Of a DNA stretch of 64,000 nucleotides, positions 42,505-53,310 are shown one piece after another. The DNA is from Methanogenium cariaci JCM 10550 (GTDB lineage Archaea; Halobacteriota; Methanomicrobia; Methanomicrobiales; Methanomicrobiaceae): positions 1 through 64,000 of the forward strand of contig NZ_BBBG01000001.1 of the NCBI RefSeq assembly GCF_001315945.1. Reading direction: 5' to 3'. The notes beneath the pieces were generated by a model. That model saw nothing but the letters and a program-made list of their open reading frames with translations. It made no database searches and was not told the origin of the DNA. The position numbers and the translations under genes were made by a program. Numbering within the stretch: position 1 is the stretch's first letter; each line of letters starts with the position of its first letter.

Positions 42505-43622
42505 TTATTTTTTATTCCCGTCTGACGGGCGAAAAACGCCAACTGGTATCAATGCAATCATGATTCCCGGTATGACGAAGAGGACTGAAACCGGGGGGGA
42601 TGTGGTGGGAGGAGGGACGCTGCCGGGATGTGTGGCGTTCCCGGAAGACGCCGGGAGTACGTCTGACTGTTCGAATGTCTGGATGCGGTTATTGTTGGTG
42701 TCGGCAACGTAGATAGTGCCGGAACGGTCAACGGCAATTCCCAGTGGCGTGGTAAATTCCCCCCTCTCCTGAACCATTTTGTCCCCACTGTGCGAGAAAG
42801 GTGCCATCGGAGGTGAACACCAGGACGCGGCCGCCGTTATAGATGTCTGTCACGTAGACATGACCGGAATCGTCAACCGCAACGCCATGGGTACACGAAT
42901 ATAATTCCCCGATGCCTGAACCAATTGCCTCCCACTTTGTGACAAACGTGCCGTCGGATGCGAACTTTTTGATCTGGCCATTGCCGGTGTCAGCGACGTA
43001 GACATTGCCGGAACCATCGACGGCAACCCCGGATGGAGAATCCAGCTTTCCGTCGCCGAACCACTCCGCCCCCCCACCCAGTGAGATACGTGCCGTCGGA
43101 TGTGAACGTCTGGATGCGGTGATTGCCGGTGTCAGCAACATAGACGGTACCGGAACCATCAACGGCAACAGCGGATGGCGCATCAAACTGCCCGTTGCCC
43201 GAACCCTTCGATCCCCACTGTCCAAGAAACATGCCGTCAGACGTGAACGTCGTGATGCGGTGAAAATTCCAGTCGACAACATAGACGGTGCCGGATGCGT
43301 CAACGGCAACGTCATATGGTAACGACTGGAATTCCCCCCCGATGCCTGAACCAATTGATTGCCACTTCGTAACAAACGTGCCGTTGGATGTGAACTTCTG
43401 GATGCGGTGATTGTTGGTATCGGCAACGTAGACGGTGCCGGAAGTATCAACGGCAACCCCCCCGAATGGCGTGTCAAATTCTCCGTCTCCTGAACCCTCC
43501 GTTTCCCATGACGTGAGATATGCATATTCTCCACTGTTTTGTGCTGTCGCCCCCCCACCGCTGAAAGCGAGCAGGAATGTGACCAGCAATCCCGCCAAAA
43601 CGATTCTGTTACCCGATATCAA
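42505..43622 (-). CDS. Exported NHL-repeat beta-propeller protein
   Basis: N-terminal signal-like IVLAGLLVTFLLAFSG, six NHL blades (VAVDTSGTVYVADTNNHRIQ repeated with variation), then a Pro/Thr linker and a C-terminal helix VLFVIPGIMIALIPVGVF. Probably membrane-anchored outside the cell. No ATG fits; TTG 43622 with ggggagag upstream is the likely start. Breaks at about 43078 and 42766. Adjacent repeats are similar enough to suggest recent internal duplication. Confidence 0.8.
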
Positions 43623-43877
43623 AATGTCTCTCCCCCCCTGTTTTGACCGTTCCCGGCATTGATGCGGATGGGTCGTTGTTGAGTCTCTTCCCGATTGGTG
43701 CTTAATGCTATCCCTTTCCCTGTGCCCCCTGATCTGCATCGTCTCTTTCTTTAGCCATTCATAGAAGAGGGCCCGCCGTACCCCCCCTCATGAATCCGGA
43801 AACCATCGGGGGGGATTTCAGGACGGTATGATTTATGAAAAACAAAAAGAAATCACTGCATGTTCGGGAGGAGACCA
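43623..43877. other. Divergent promoter region, NHL / TPR genes
   Basis: About 255 bp with C7 and G7 runs; no reading frame supported. Confidence 0.45.
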
Positions 43878-44889
43878 ATGGAACCATCCGGGAATATCAC
43901 GGTTGATGCATGGATCGCTGAAGGAAATGAGCTTGCAGCACAGGCCGGTATGAGGAGGCAGTTGTTTTGTTTGACCAGGCGCTTGCTCTTGATCCGGCAC
44001 ACGCCGCTGTCTGGTATGGCAAAGGCAACGCCCTGCTCTCGCTCGAGCGGTATGAAGAGGCATTGGCGGTGTTTGACCGGGCAACCGCCCTCTCTCCGGA
44101 TGATGCCTCCGCATGCTACAACACAGGATATGTCCTGGGGAAGCTGGAGCGGTATGTTGAGGCGCTTGCGGCAACCGATCGGGCAATTGCCCTTGCACCC
44201 CCCCGAAAGATATCGGCGTGGCATCACAAAGGCTACCTGCTGGAAAAGCTTGGTCGGTATGACGAAGCCCTGGAAGCATACAATCAGGAGATTGCGCTGG
44301 ACTCTGATTCCTCGCCTGCCTGGTTTGGCAAAGGGAATGTTCTCGATAAACTCGGGCGGCTGATGAGGCGATTCTCGCCTACCGTCATGCACTTGCGTAT
44401 GATCCGGATTACGGCCCGGCGTGGTACAACAAAGGCTGTGTGCTTGAGACCGAACAGCGGTATGAAGAAGCTCTTGAGGCATATGACGAGGCCATCCGGT
44501 GTGACCCGGATGACCCTGACGCGTGGACCGGGCGGGGGGGTTATGTCCTCGAAGCGCTTGGCCGGTATGAAGAGGCGTTGGCGGCACATGCCGGGGGGGC
44601 AATCCGCCTCGACCCGGATGATGCCACTGCGTGGTATGGCAAAGGCAATGCCCTCGCAGAACTTGGACGCTCTGAAGAGGCCCTTACGGCCTACACGCGG
44701 GTGACCGAAATTGAACCTGATGACGTGGATGCATGGTATGCCAGAGGCTTGGTTCTGCATCAGCTTGGCCGCTATAAGGACGCGGTTGCGGCGTATGATC
44801 GTGTGCTTTCTCTTGATCCTGAAAACACCTGTGCACGGGACAACAGGGAAACCGCCCAAAATAAGCAACAGCCGTATGAAGTGGGCTGA
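43878..44889 (+). CDS. TPR repeat protein (larger paralogue)
   Basis: ATG 43878 (MEPSGNITVDAWIAEG). About 335 residues of nine to ten TPRs (YEEALAVFDRATALSPDD, AWYGKGNALAELGRSEEA). Breaks at about 43952 and 44358. Repeats share wording with the gene at 41721, suggesting duplication. Confidence 0.85.
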
Positions 44890-45049
44890 TGCACCATGGT
44901 GCCGGTGAAATGGTGCGGGCCGGTATGCAACGGTGACTGCCACTCTCATACCATTATTTTCCGGACGAAATGATTCGGTATTTCAGGCTGAAATTATTCA
45001 TCCTCACCATCATTTTTACCCTCTGCCCGCGAATGAATAATCTGGTCAC
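44890..45049. other. Promoter region for the fluoride operon
   Basis: About 160 bp upstream of the riboswitch; AT-rich at 44945-45020. The small frames here are not conserved. Confidence 0.4.
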
Positions 45050-45097
45050 AGGTGATGAAGTCCGCCTCAAAATGCCCGTCCGGCTGATGACTTCTGT
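45050..45097 (+). ncRNA. Fluoride riboswitch (crcB motif)
   Basis: ggtgatgaagtccgcc (45051-45066) followed by cggctgatgacttct (45081-45095) matches the crcB-motif consensus GGNGAUGgaGUUCGCC ... GCUGAUGACUcCU, with the GAAGTC/GACTTC pairing conserved. It precedes crcB by about 165 nt. It should turn on the exporter when fluoride binds. Confidence 0.88.
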
Positions 45098-45260
45098 TTT
45101 TGCGACGGTGCAGTATGTATCTCTCAACAGGGATGTAATGTCAACGACTGCACAGTCTTTATCTGACCGGGTGATGATGTCCACCCCCCCGGCACGATGC
45201 CCAAACCGCTCTTCATGCTGATGATGTCTGCTACACACAACACACAGAGGTTATGAATAT

Positions 45261-45644
45261 ATGCAAATATGGTTAATCGTCGGAATTGGCGGTTTTATTG
45301 GAGCAGTCTCCCGATATTTGGCAAGCGGATGGTTTCAGAACAGTTTCACAACCTTCCCGGTTGGAACGCTTGGCGTGAATGTGCTGGGCAGTTTTCTTCT
45401 CGGGTTTGTGATGTATCTCTCAGAGTATGGCGGGGTATTCTCAGAAGAGACGCGTATCCTGCTCACCATAGGAGTGATGGGGGCGTTCACGACGATGTCT
45501 ACGTTTAGTTACGAGTCCTTCCGGATGCTCGAACACAACGAACTGCTCCTCTTCGGTGCAAACCTGCTGATGACGGTCACCTTTACCCTGCTGGCGGTAT
45601 ATGTCGGAAAGGTATGTGCCGGATTCCTGGAGAGTATGGCATGA
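45261..45644 (+). CDS. crcB: Fluoride channel CrcB (Fluc)
   Basis: GGFIGAVSRYLASGW, GTLGVNVLGSFLLGF and GAFTTMSTFSYES are the Fluc motifs, with four helices over 127 residues; dual-topology dimers release fluoride. Intact. ATG 45261, downstream of the riboswitch, overlapping the DUF190 gene. Confidence 0.95.
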   Translation: MQIWLIVGIGGFIGAVSRYLASGWFQNSFTTFPVGTLGVNVLGSFLLGFVMYLSEYGGVFSEETRILLTIGVMGAFTTMSTFSYESFRMLEHNELLLFGANLLMTVTFTLLAVYVGKVCAGFLESMA

Positions 45645-45990
45645 AACTCGATAAGAACGCACCGGCAATTATGCTGAGAATTTATATTGGCGAGTCTGAC
45701 CGGTATGAGGGAAAACCCCCCTCTACCGCTACCTCGTTGAACTCTTCGAAAAAGAGGGATTCTACGGTGCCACGGTGCTCCGGGGTATCACCGGATTCGG
45801 GGAGACGAGTCGAATCCACACCACGAAGATCCTCCGGCTCTCAACCGATCTCCCCCCCGTGGTCGTTGAAGTGGTGGATTCACGGGAAAAGATCGACCAG
45901 ATTAAACCCCCCCGACTGGAGCAGATCATATCCGGCGGACTGGTCACAGAACAGGAAGTCACGGTATGGATGTATCGGGGGGGGAAATAA
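45641..45990 (+). CDS. DUF190 family protein
   Basis: LRIYIGESDRYEGKPLYRYL-type start, then GATVLRGITGFGETSRIHTT and PVVVEVVDSREKID. About 112 residues, overlapping crcB by ATGA, its usual partner. PII-like fold; role in fluoride resistance not established. Breaks at about 45720 (C7). Confidence 0.9.
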
Positions 45991-46014
45991 AGTCGGATAA
46001 AAAACAATAATGAG

Positions 46015-47331
46015 ATGATAGTAATGACCACACCTGACACAACCATCACTACCGTCCATGCCCGGGAGATTCTTGACTCCCGTGGCAACCCGACCGTTGA
46101 AGCAGAAGTCAGCCTCGCCTGCGGTGCATCCGCACGGGCCGCATCACCCTCCGGTGCGTCCACCGGGATTCACGAGGCAGTCGAACTCCGGGACGGGGGG
46201 GATTCCGCCCGGTACGGCGGGAAGGGGGGGGTGCAAAAACCCGTAAACCTGATCAACACCACCATCGCAGACCGACTGCAGGGACTTGACGCCCGCGACC
46301 AGCAGACCGTGGACGCGGCCCTTTGCCAGCTTGACGGGACACCCAACAAGCAGCACCTCGGCGCCAACGCGACCCTTGCCGTCTCGATGGCCGTCGCCCG
46401 GGCCGCTGCCTCTGCCGCCGGACTCCCGCTCTGGGAATATCTTGGAGACGGAAACAAGGCGGTCCTGCCGGTGCCCGCCATGAACATCCTCAACGGCGGT
46501 GTCCACGCCAACTGGCAGGGCCCGGACTTTCAGGAATACATGATTGCTCCCTACGGCGCACCCACCTTCGCTGAGGCCGTGCGCTGGGGAGCTGAGATTT
46601 ATCACGCCCTCAAGGCACTTTTGAAAGAGAAGGGATTTTCCACCGCTGTCGGCGACGAGGGCGGGTTCGCACCCGTTGTCTCCTCGAACACCGAACCCCC
46701 CCTCGACCTCATCGTGGAAGCAATCAAACGGGCAGGATATGTCCCCGGAGATCAGGTCGGCATCTGCCTTGACCCGGCATCCAGCGCTTTCTACGAGGAC
46801 GGCATGTACGAACTCAAGACCGAGAACATCAAACTCGACGCCGCAGGCATGGTGAAGCGTTACGAAGAGCTGGTCGCGGCATACCCCCCCATAGTATCCA
46901 TCGAGGACGGCCTCGAGGAAGACGACTGGGAAGGCTGGAACCTGTTGAACCGGGCAATCGGCGACCGGGTAGAGCTGATCGGTGACGACCTTTTTGTCAC
47001 CACCGTCGCCCGTATCGAGCGGGGAATCGAGGAAGATGTCGCAAACTCTGTCCTCATTAAACCCAATCAGATCGGCACGGTCACCGAGACCATTGCCGCC
47101 GTCCGGCTGGCACAGAAGAACGGCTGGGGTGCGATGGTCTCCCACCGGAGTGGTGAGACGGTCGATTCCTTTATCGCCGACTTCACCGTCGCCATGCAGA
47201 CCGGCCACCTCAAGACCGGGGCACCGGCCAGGGGGGGCGAGCGGGTGGAGAAGTACAACCAGCTCATCCGGATTGAAGAAGCGGCAGGCGACCGTGCACG
47301 GTATGCCGGTCGTGGCGGGTTTGTCCGGTAG
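46015..47331 (+). CDS. eno: Enolase
   Basis: Phosphopyruvate hydratase: [49 protein letters not shown] and [11 protein letters not shown], with metal-binding Asp/Glu and catalytic Lys regions, about 438 residues. The second ATG, 46024, is equally likely as start. The frame is fully intact, yet five G/C runs (46195, 46224, 46696, 46884, 47231) each insert one residue, for example [10 protein letters not shown] where enolases have YPIVSIEDG. This is the best gene for judging the run anomaly. Confidence 0.97.
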   Translation: MIVMTTPDTTITTVHAREILDSRGNPTVEAEVSLACGASARAASPSGASTGIHEAVELRDGGDSARYGGKGGVQKPVNLINTTIADRLQGLDARDQQTVDAALCQLDGTPNKQHLGANATLAVSMAVARAAASAAGLPLWEYLGDGNKAVLPVPAMNILNGGVHANWQGPDFQEYMIAPYGAPTFAEAVRWGAEIYHALKALLKEKGFSTAVGDEGGFAPVVSSNTEPPLDLIVEAIKRAGYVPGDQVGICLDPASSAFYEDGMYELKTENIKLDAAGMVKRYEELVAAYPPIVSIEDGLEEDDWEGWNLLNRAIGDRVELIGDDLFVTTVARIERGIEEDVANSVLIKPNQIGTVTETIAAVRLAQKNGWGAMVSHRSGETVDSFIADFTVAMQTGHLKTGAPARGGERVEKYNQLIRIEEAAGDRARYAGRGGFVR

Positions 47332-47417
47332 GGTTTCAGGCTTATCATCCGTGAGCGGCTGAGTGCAAAGACCGTTCGTAACCGGATCGTTGGGACCACC
47401 CGTATGCATCAGGCATC

Positions 47418-47518
47418 GGCAAAGGTAGTGCTGCTGCCTTTGCCACTGCTATTTCGGTTCGCGGGCAGAGCTGGTGATTGTGGTCCCTGAATTATTCGGT
47501 GACCACAATCTCGTTTTT
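47418..47518 (+). terminator. Hairpins after enolase
   Basis: GGCAAAGG/CCTTTGCC (47418-47444) and a 10-bp stem GATTGTGGTC (47476-47485) / GACCACAATC (47501-47510) followed by tcgtttttt. The second looks like an intrinsic terminator with T run. Confidence 0.75.
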
Positions 47519-47577
47519 TGTGTGAAGAGATGATTTTTTGTCTATACGGCGGCCCATCTCGTTAAATTGTTATTCAA

Positions 47578-47649
47578 CTGATCAAACGATCGTTTTTTCA
47601 AAGAATGATCGGTTATCGTATCAAACAACTATTTATCTGATCAAACGAT
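47578..47649. promoter_or_regulatory. Direct-repeat operator region before the HTH-nucleotidyltransferase gene
   Basis: CTGATCAAACGAT at 47578-47590 and exactly again at 47637-47649, with a partial copy gtatcaaacaa at 47618. AT-rich and immediately before the start at 47665; probably autoregulation by the encoded HTH. Confidence 0.65.
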
Positions 47650-47664
47650 AATTCATTTCATCGA

Positions 47665-48340
47665 ATGATTCCGGAATTCTCTGTCTTTGTAGGAAACCGG
47701 GTGCTCGCCTGGTTGTTGTCCCATCCCTCGTCTGCACCGGGAATAAATGAACTGGCCCGTGAGGCAGGTGTCTCGCCTGCCAGTGCGAAACAGTATGTGG
47801 ACATCTTTGTACGGGATGGAATTATCAGGAAACGGAAGGCTGGCACTGCCCATCTTGTCTCCCTTAATAATGAGTATGTGCTCGTCCGTGAGATGAAACG
47901 AACCTTTCTCGTTGCCCGCCTCCTGGAGGCAGGAGTGGCAGAGGGCATTGGTGAGGGCACGGAGACCGGCTGGATTGATGAATCAGGCAGGGATGCAGAA
48001 CCTGATGTCTCCACTGAGTCCGGTGTATTAGAAGGTTCTCCCCCCCCACTATCCGGTTTGCCGTGGTATCGCACCGGGGGTGCATCTCGCTTGCTCTCTA
48101 CGGCAGCGGAGCCCGTGGGACGTATGATGAAAAAAGTGACATTGACCTCCTTGTTGTCGGGGGGGAGGAGTCATGCGTCCGCTATGATGCAGTTCAGGCG
48201 GTAGAAGAGGAGCTCGGGTTTGAACTGCAGGTGACGGTCATTCCCTACTACCGTTGGGAACAGATGTTGGAATCAGACGATGTCTTTGCACGCAATGTCT
48301 TTCGGGACCATATCCTGCTGGGGGGGGTGTTCGCCTGTGA
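47665..48340 (+). CDS. HTH-nucleotidyltransferase (MNT-type antitoxin)
   Basis: N-terminal winged helix (NELAREAGVSPASAKQYVDI), linker, then a minimal nucleotidyltransferase ALYGSGARGTYDEKSDIDLL with the GSx10DxD motif. Breaks at about 48050-48080 and 48320. Its stop overlaps the start of the HEPN gene (TGATG). Pairs of this type act as toxin-antitoxin systems in which the transferase adds nucleotides to the HEPN partner. Confidence 0.75.
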
Positions 48341-48765
48341 TGAAGTGGGACGACTGCCGGAGGAAGGGGGGGCTGATCCAGAAGGATCGGGAAGCCCCGG
48401 CACGGGTTACTGCCTCCCTTGCCCTGGCACGACGTTTCGCCACCTCTGCAGAAAACACCCTTGCTATCGGGGGGGAGTTTGAGATGGCACACATCGCCGC
48501 CTATAACAGTGCGTTTCACACCGGACGGGCCCTGCTCTTTTCTCATGGATTTGTTGAGCGGAGTCATGCCTGTCTTGCAGTTGCCCTCCGGCACTTCTAC
48601 CGGGATGATGTCTTCATTGAGCCGTTTCTTGGAACTTTCGACAAGATGCGGGTCTCCCGGCATAATGTGCAATACGGCGGTTCACTGATACGTGACGAGG
48701 AGGCTGAATTTTCCTGCCGGTTTGCCCGAACGTTTTGTGATGCGGTGGATGAACGGCTGAAGTAG
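48340..48765 (+). CDS. HEPN domain protein (UPF0332-like toxin)
   Basis: EMAHIAAYNSAFHTGRALLF corresponds to the AYYAMFHAARALL block of UPF0332, and the C-terminal RVSRHNVQYGG to its RNxAxYG motif. About 141 residues, overlapping the nucleotidyltransferase gene by one base. Not the Rx4HxY HepT type, so RNase activity is uncertain. Confidence 0.75.
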   Translation: MKWDDCRRKGGLIQKDREAPARVTASLALARRFATSAENTLAIGGEFEMAHIAAYNSAFHTGRALLFSHGFVERSHACLAVALRHFYRDDVFIEPFLGTFDKMRVSRHNVQYGGSLIRDEEAEFSCRFARTFCDAVDERLK

Positions 48766-48866
48766 ATCCTCATCCGGTTCTTTCACTTTCTCCTCCTCTC
48801 TCATGGTGCTCTCTTTACTCCGCTGTTCTCCTGATACCGGGTCTGCATGCCTGAAACAGAAATTCT

Positions 48867-49560
48867 TCAGGGCATAGGTGCGGTGGGGGGCCTCCTGTCG
48901 TACTCCCCCCCCGTACAAAACCGAACACCCATCTGATACGCTGCCCTGCAGTCCTGCGGGAAGACCTCCATACGCTGTTTTTCCTTTGCCTCCGCGTCAA
49001 AGATGTCGCTCTCGTAGAGGGAATAATCACTGAACTGGTAGGTGTCACAGGAGAGAAGCGACTCTGCATGGCCGTACACCGCCCGCAGATAATATTCGTT
49101 GAGATCAACCCTGCTCTGCAGCCCCGTGTCAGCCAGATGTTTTCCGTCCATGTTCATCGTGTAGACAAACCCTGCCCTGATGTCCTTGGGAAAAATGTTC
49201 GGCCGTCTGTGTAGGTGAGATAGGGAAAGAGGAGACGTTCCAGACAATTCCGCATGAGCCGGTCTCCGCACCCAGATAGATGGGGGGGAGCCTAAGATGA
49301 TGGCATCCGCCTCCTCCACCTCTGCAAGAAGTGGCGTCAGGTCGTCATCGATGGCACACCGCCCCGTAACTCTCCCCCCCGCCCAGCCGTTTGCAGGCAT
49401 AACAGCTCGTGCACCCGGAGAAATACAGGTCCGAAAGGTGGATGAGCTGTGCCTCCGCTCCCATTGATTCTGCACCCTCGCAGGCATGTTCAAGCAGCGT
49501 TGCCGTATTCCATGCCTTCCGCGGGCTCCCGTTGAATGCCATCAGTTTCATCTGTATCAC
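48867..49560 (-). CDS. Iron-sulfur flavoprotein (NADPH-dependent FMN reductase-like)
   Basis: MKLMAFNGSPRKAWNTATLL is the FMN phosphate loop; SGCTSCYACKR gives a compact Cys motif for a [4Fe-4S] cluster, as in methanogen Isf. Later AGFVYTMNMDGKHL and QDCRAAYQMG. About 228 residues. Breaks near 49375, 49280 and 49200. Start 49560 or 49551. Confidence 0.8.
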
Positions 49561-49774
49561 CAGTATGCCAGCAGATGGCCCTACCCTTTAATTACTGTTT
49601 CCCTGTTTTCCGGAAAGGTTCTGTTTTGACGTTGCATGTCGCCAAACACAAAAATGATCCCTCTGTTTTTTGTATTCTGCAAAATACCAAACGCGTGTGA
49701 CTGAAAAAGCCACATGGCACGGCAACGGGATGTCGGGGGGGGTGGAGATCCGACAGGCAACCCGCGAAAAAAGC

Positions 49775-51082
49775 TCAGAGGGTTGTGGTAAAGAACACCA
49801 CCAGCTTTTGCCAGGCATCCTCCAGCGCACGGGAGGATGTCTTTGACGAACCGCCGAAGATCAGGGTGTCCATCTGCTCCGGTGCCGGGAGGCCGGGGGG
49901 GATGGTGCTGAGGTGGCCCGCCCCCCCGGCATATTTCAGATGGGTCACGGCTCCCCCCCAGCCGTCTTCAGGGTCTCTTCTACGGCATCCGCCATGACTG
50001 TGGACGGCCAGACCCCCCCGTCATCGGTCCCGGAGACCAGGAAGACCGGCCCTGCGATCTGTTCGACCGGAATGCGTGCGGCCTCTGCCTTGTCCGGGTG
50101 TTTCTTTAACCCCCCCTGTTCATATACCTCACGGAACGCAACCGGGCGTCCGGTGATGAGCTTCAGAAGTTTCATGCCCGAGAAGTGCATCGGCACGAAG
50201 GGGGGGACGGGCACCCCGTCCGCTGTCCAGGAACTCTTCGGCGCCCCCCCTTTCGGACTCTGCCAGACGACCGACGACGGGGGGGAGTAGGCAGCCACCG
50301 CACGAATTCGTGCATCACGGGATGCGAGGAGCAGCGCCAGTTCTCCGCCTTTGGAGTAGCCGTAGATGCCCATCCGGTCGGTATCTGCCGCCGGATGTGC
50401 CATGAGAAAGGCAACGGCACGGTCAAAGAATTCGAGCGGCACCTCACAGAGCTCTTTGGTGAGTGGTTCACCCCCCCGAAGTAGGCCACTGTGAATGTGG
50501 CAATGCCGTGGGATGCCAGCAGTGCCGCCCGGGGGGTTCGGTGAACCAGCCGTCCGAACCACCGAAACATACCACCACCGGAAACGGGCCGCTGCCTTTC
50601 GGGCAGAAGAAGGAGCCCTGCACCGGCCCCTCACTGACCTCTTCCCGGACGGTCGTTGCGTCATCAAAGACATGCAGTCGCAGGCTGCTCCGTGCCGTAT
50701 CACCGTCTGGTGCCGTCGCCTGTATCTCAACCCGCAGCGGCTCAGTTGTTCTCTTTGCAAAGAGCGGCAGGGGGGGTCCTTCGGGGGGGTCATCGACCGG
50801 CCGCATGGAGTCAAATATTTCCCACGGGTCGATGTCGTCAAAACTCTCCCCCCCGTCCGATTCCGCGACGGCTATCTCCAGACATCCCTGCGGGTTGAGG
50901 GTGTAGGGCGTCACGCTCTGCCAGGCTACGCCGTTGTCGTCCACGGTCTGTGTGGTGACCTCCACATGGCTGTGCGGTTTAAATCCCCGCACCCATATGT
51001 CCGCTTTTTGGTCAATCATTACGTCCCGGGACAGAATCTCAATTCTTGGCCCCCCCGGCATCTCACGCCTCTCCTGATCCAT
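49775..51082 (-). CDS. Acyl-CoA thioesterase/BAAT-like alpha/beta hydrolase
   Basis: N-terminal beta domain (IEILSRDVMIDQKADIWVRG) and C-terminal hydrolase with GIYGYSKGGELALLLAS (GxSxG), VSGTDDG and a final GAGHL, giving a Ser-Asp-His triad. About 430 residues. Breaks near 50515, 50470 and 49960. Start ATG 51082. Unusual in a methanogen with ether lipids; substrate unknown. Confidence 0.8.
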
Positions 51083-51186
51083 CGCTGCTCCTGTCTGACT
51101 GGGTTCCCTGATCTGTCCTTGCGGGGTAGACCAGATAAAGGGATCGGGTGGCAGTGATAAAAAAGGGAACCGGTTTTTGGTGGAAT

Positions 51187-52044
51187 TCAGGCTACCGGGT
51201 ACTGGATCTCGGTCAGGAGATCCTCTTCCGGGGGGGTTTCTGCCGGATCGTTCAGGTAGTATTCACGGGGGGGCGGTCCGCTCATCGTGAGGGTGTTCTC
51301 CTCCAGATAGGTATACATCCTTTTGTGGGCAAGCCCGAGATTTCGGTAGGGGGGGCCCTTGCAGAGAACGGATATGACCGTCACCGCGGGCAGGGTCTTC
51401 ACTTCAATGTCGGGATCTGACAGGGTCAGTATCCCTGCGACCGGCAGCACCACCTCGACCAGCCCGCCGGTCTCATCACAGTCCTCCCCCCCACATAGAT
51501 TGAGCCGATAGGCCCCCCCACGGCACGGGCACCGTTGCGGACATTATCGGGTGAGACGATCTCTGTACAGATTTTGCCGATAAGTCTGGTGAGCAGTGAT
51601 TCATACGGGCCCTCACCCCCCCGGATGGTCATCGCACGGATGGGGGGGGATCTCTTTTCTTGTCCAGTTTTGCAGTTCCATTTTAAACAACTCCTCAAAC
51701 GGGTCATCTGCTAAAAGAACCCGCTCGACCATGGACAGCCGCTGCATCTCCCCCCCCTGCGTTTGCCGGAGGCGGTCTTTGAGAAGTGCCTGCACGACCG
51801 GACTGTTCCGGTCCTCTTCCGAGAGTATCCGGGCGGTTTCGTCCAGCGTGAAGCCGAGGCTGCAGAGACTTCCGATCCAGATGCCGCGTTCGATCTGTCC
51901 GGGCGTGTAATACCGGTATCCGGTGCAGATGTCCCTCTCCACCGGGACCAGAAGTCCTTTTTTCTCATAGCAGTAGAGTGCCTTCTTCGAGAGCCGTGTC
52001 ACATCCGAGAACGCTCCGATGGGGGGGATTTTTTCAGCGGTCAT
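51187..52044 (-). CDS. MerR family regulator with GyrI-like effector domain
   Basis: IGAFSDVTRLSKKALYCYEKKGLL and GYRYYTPGQIERGIWIGSL are the MerR DNA-binding domain; the C-terminus (VISVLCKGPPYRN; LTEIQYPVA) is a BmrR/GyrI-type ligand-binding fold. About 280 residues. One break near 51488. Start ATG 52044. Confidence 0.85.
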
Positions 52045-52192
52045 GGTCACCCATAGGGTATTGTCTCTGCTCAGATATGGTGTTGCAGTCTGCCCCGGGG
52101 GGGGAGAGTCTGCAGGGTTGACAAAATACGAGGGAGGAATGTTGTCGGGAAAGGATATCCGTGGGGGGGCTGTCGGACCCCCTGATGAACGC
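52045..52192. other. Spacer between merR and the radical SAM gene
   Basis: About 150 bp holding the merR promoter. No reading frame. Confidence 0.4.
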
Positions 52193-53310
52193 TCAGTCGG
52201 TTCCCGGAACCAGCCGGTTCTCCGGGAAGAGGCCCAGCTTTTCCGCCTCTTCACAGAACCAGTAGGGGGGGGCCCACAGACTGCCGGAGCGATAGTAGAC
52301 AGGAGCCCTGACAGATATGTTTCATGACACACCGGGCGCAGATGCCCTCCAGTTTTGTGGGGGGGAGGCCGGTGCGGATATCGTTCAGCACCGTGCTGTT
52401 CTGCCAGAGTTCCTCCAGACGATCGGTTCTGACATTCCCGAAGACCATATCCGGCGTGGTCTCGCCAATGCCGCACAGGGCATAGGAGCCGTCCCCGAGG
52501 ACGCCGATGATACTCCGGATACTGCATGTCCGCAGCCGCCGTTGTTTTCCGTTCCGAACATCCGGCTCAGGGGGGGGTGGAAGGCATGGGGGGGGCAGGG
52601 AGAAGACCAGTCTCAGGTCTGTTGTCTTTGCGATGGTGTCCTCAACGCGATTTCCCAGGTCAATCAGTTCCGGTACGGAGAGAGTCTGCCCGTCGGTGTG
52701 CATCGTCTCGCCCCGGGCGGTGGGCTGCACGATATTGTACTTCACCGAACCGGCGCCCAGTGACTCCGCCAGTCGGATCATCTCTTCAATCTGACCGACG
52801 TTGTGTCGCATCACGCTCATGATGACCTGCGGCTTAAGACCTGCATCCGCAAGTATCTTCACCGCCCGGCAGGAGGCGTCGAAACAGCCGGTGACGCCCC
52901 CCCGCACCCATTCATGGGTCTGGGCGTCAATGCCGTCCAGGCTCACCGATACAAACGCGTTCTTGCAGGAGGCAATCAGTGCGGCATTCTCTTTGGTGAT
53001 GAGCGTACCGTTTGTCTCGACGATCAGGCGGTAGTCGCTCTCTTTCAGGTATTCCAGGATATCGTCAATCTGCGGGTGGATGAGGGGTTCTCCCCCCCCG
53101 GTCAGTTTCACGGTCTGAAGACCGAGGGGGGGCGGCCTCTTCGACGATGGAGATGAACTGGTCCAGAGGCAGATATTCGGTGGCAACACCCGTATTTTTA
53201 TATGTCGGCGATATCCAGCAGTGGCGGCAGGCGAGGTTGCACTCCGGGGGGGTCAGATAGAAGTAGATGGTGGAGAGGGAACAGGGTGGTGTTTCTTTTT
53301 CGTCACTCAT
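52193..53310 (-). CDS. Radical SAM/SPASM enzyme, SynChlorMet ScmF-like
   Basis: CNLACRHCW (CxxxCxxC for the SAM cluster), LTGGEPLIHP, VSVSLDG, and a SPASM tail CARCVMKHICQGSC ending in SLWAPPYWFCEEAEKLGLFP, which I associate with ScmF of SynChlorMet cassettes. It probably makes Cys-derived or carbon cross-links in the small precursor. Breaks near 53130, 52560, 52560-52590 and 52270. Overlaps ScmE by ATGA. Confidence 0.82.

Noticed and set aside
44954-45238. Minus-strand frame over the riboswitch region
   Set aside because: It overlaps the fluoride riboswitch and has no family features.
46144-47409. Long open frame antisense to enolase (about 420 codons)
   Set aside because: It is a shadow created by the GC-rich codon pattern of enolase; it shows no family motif.
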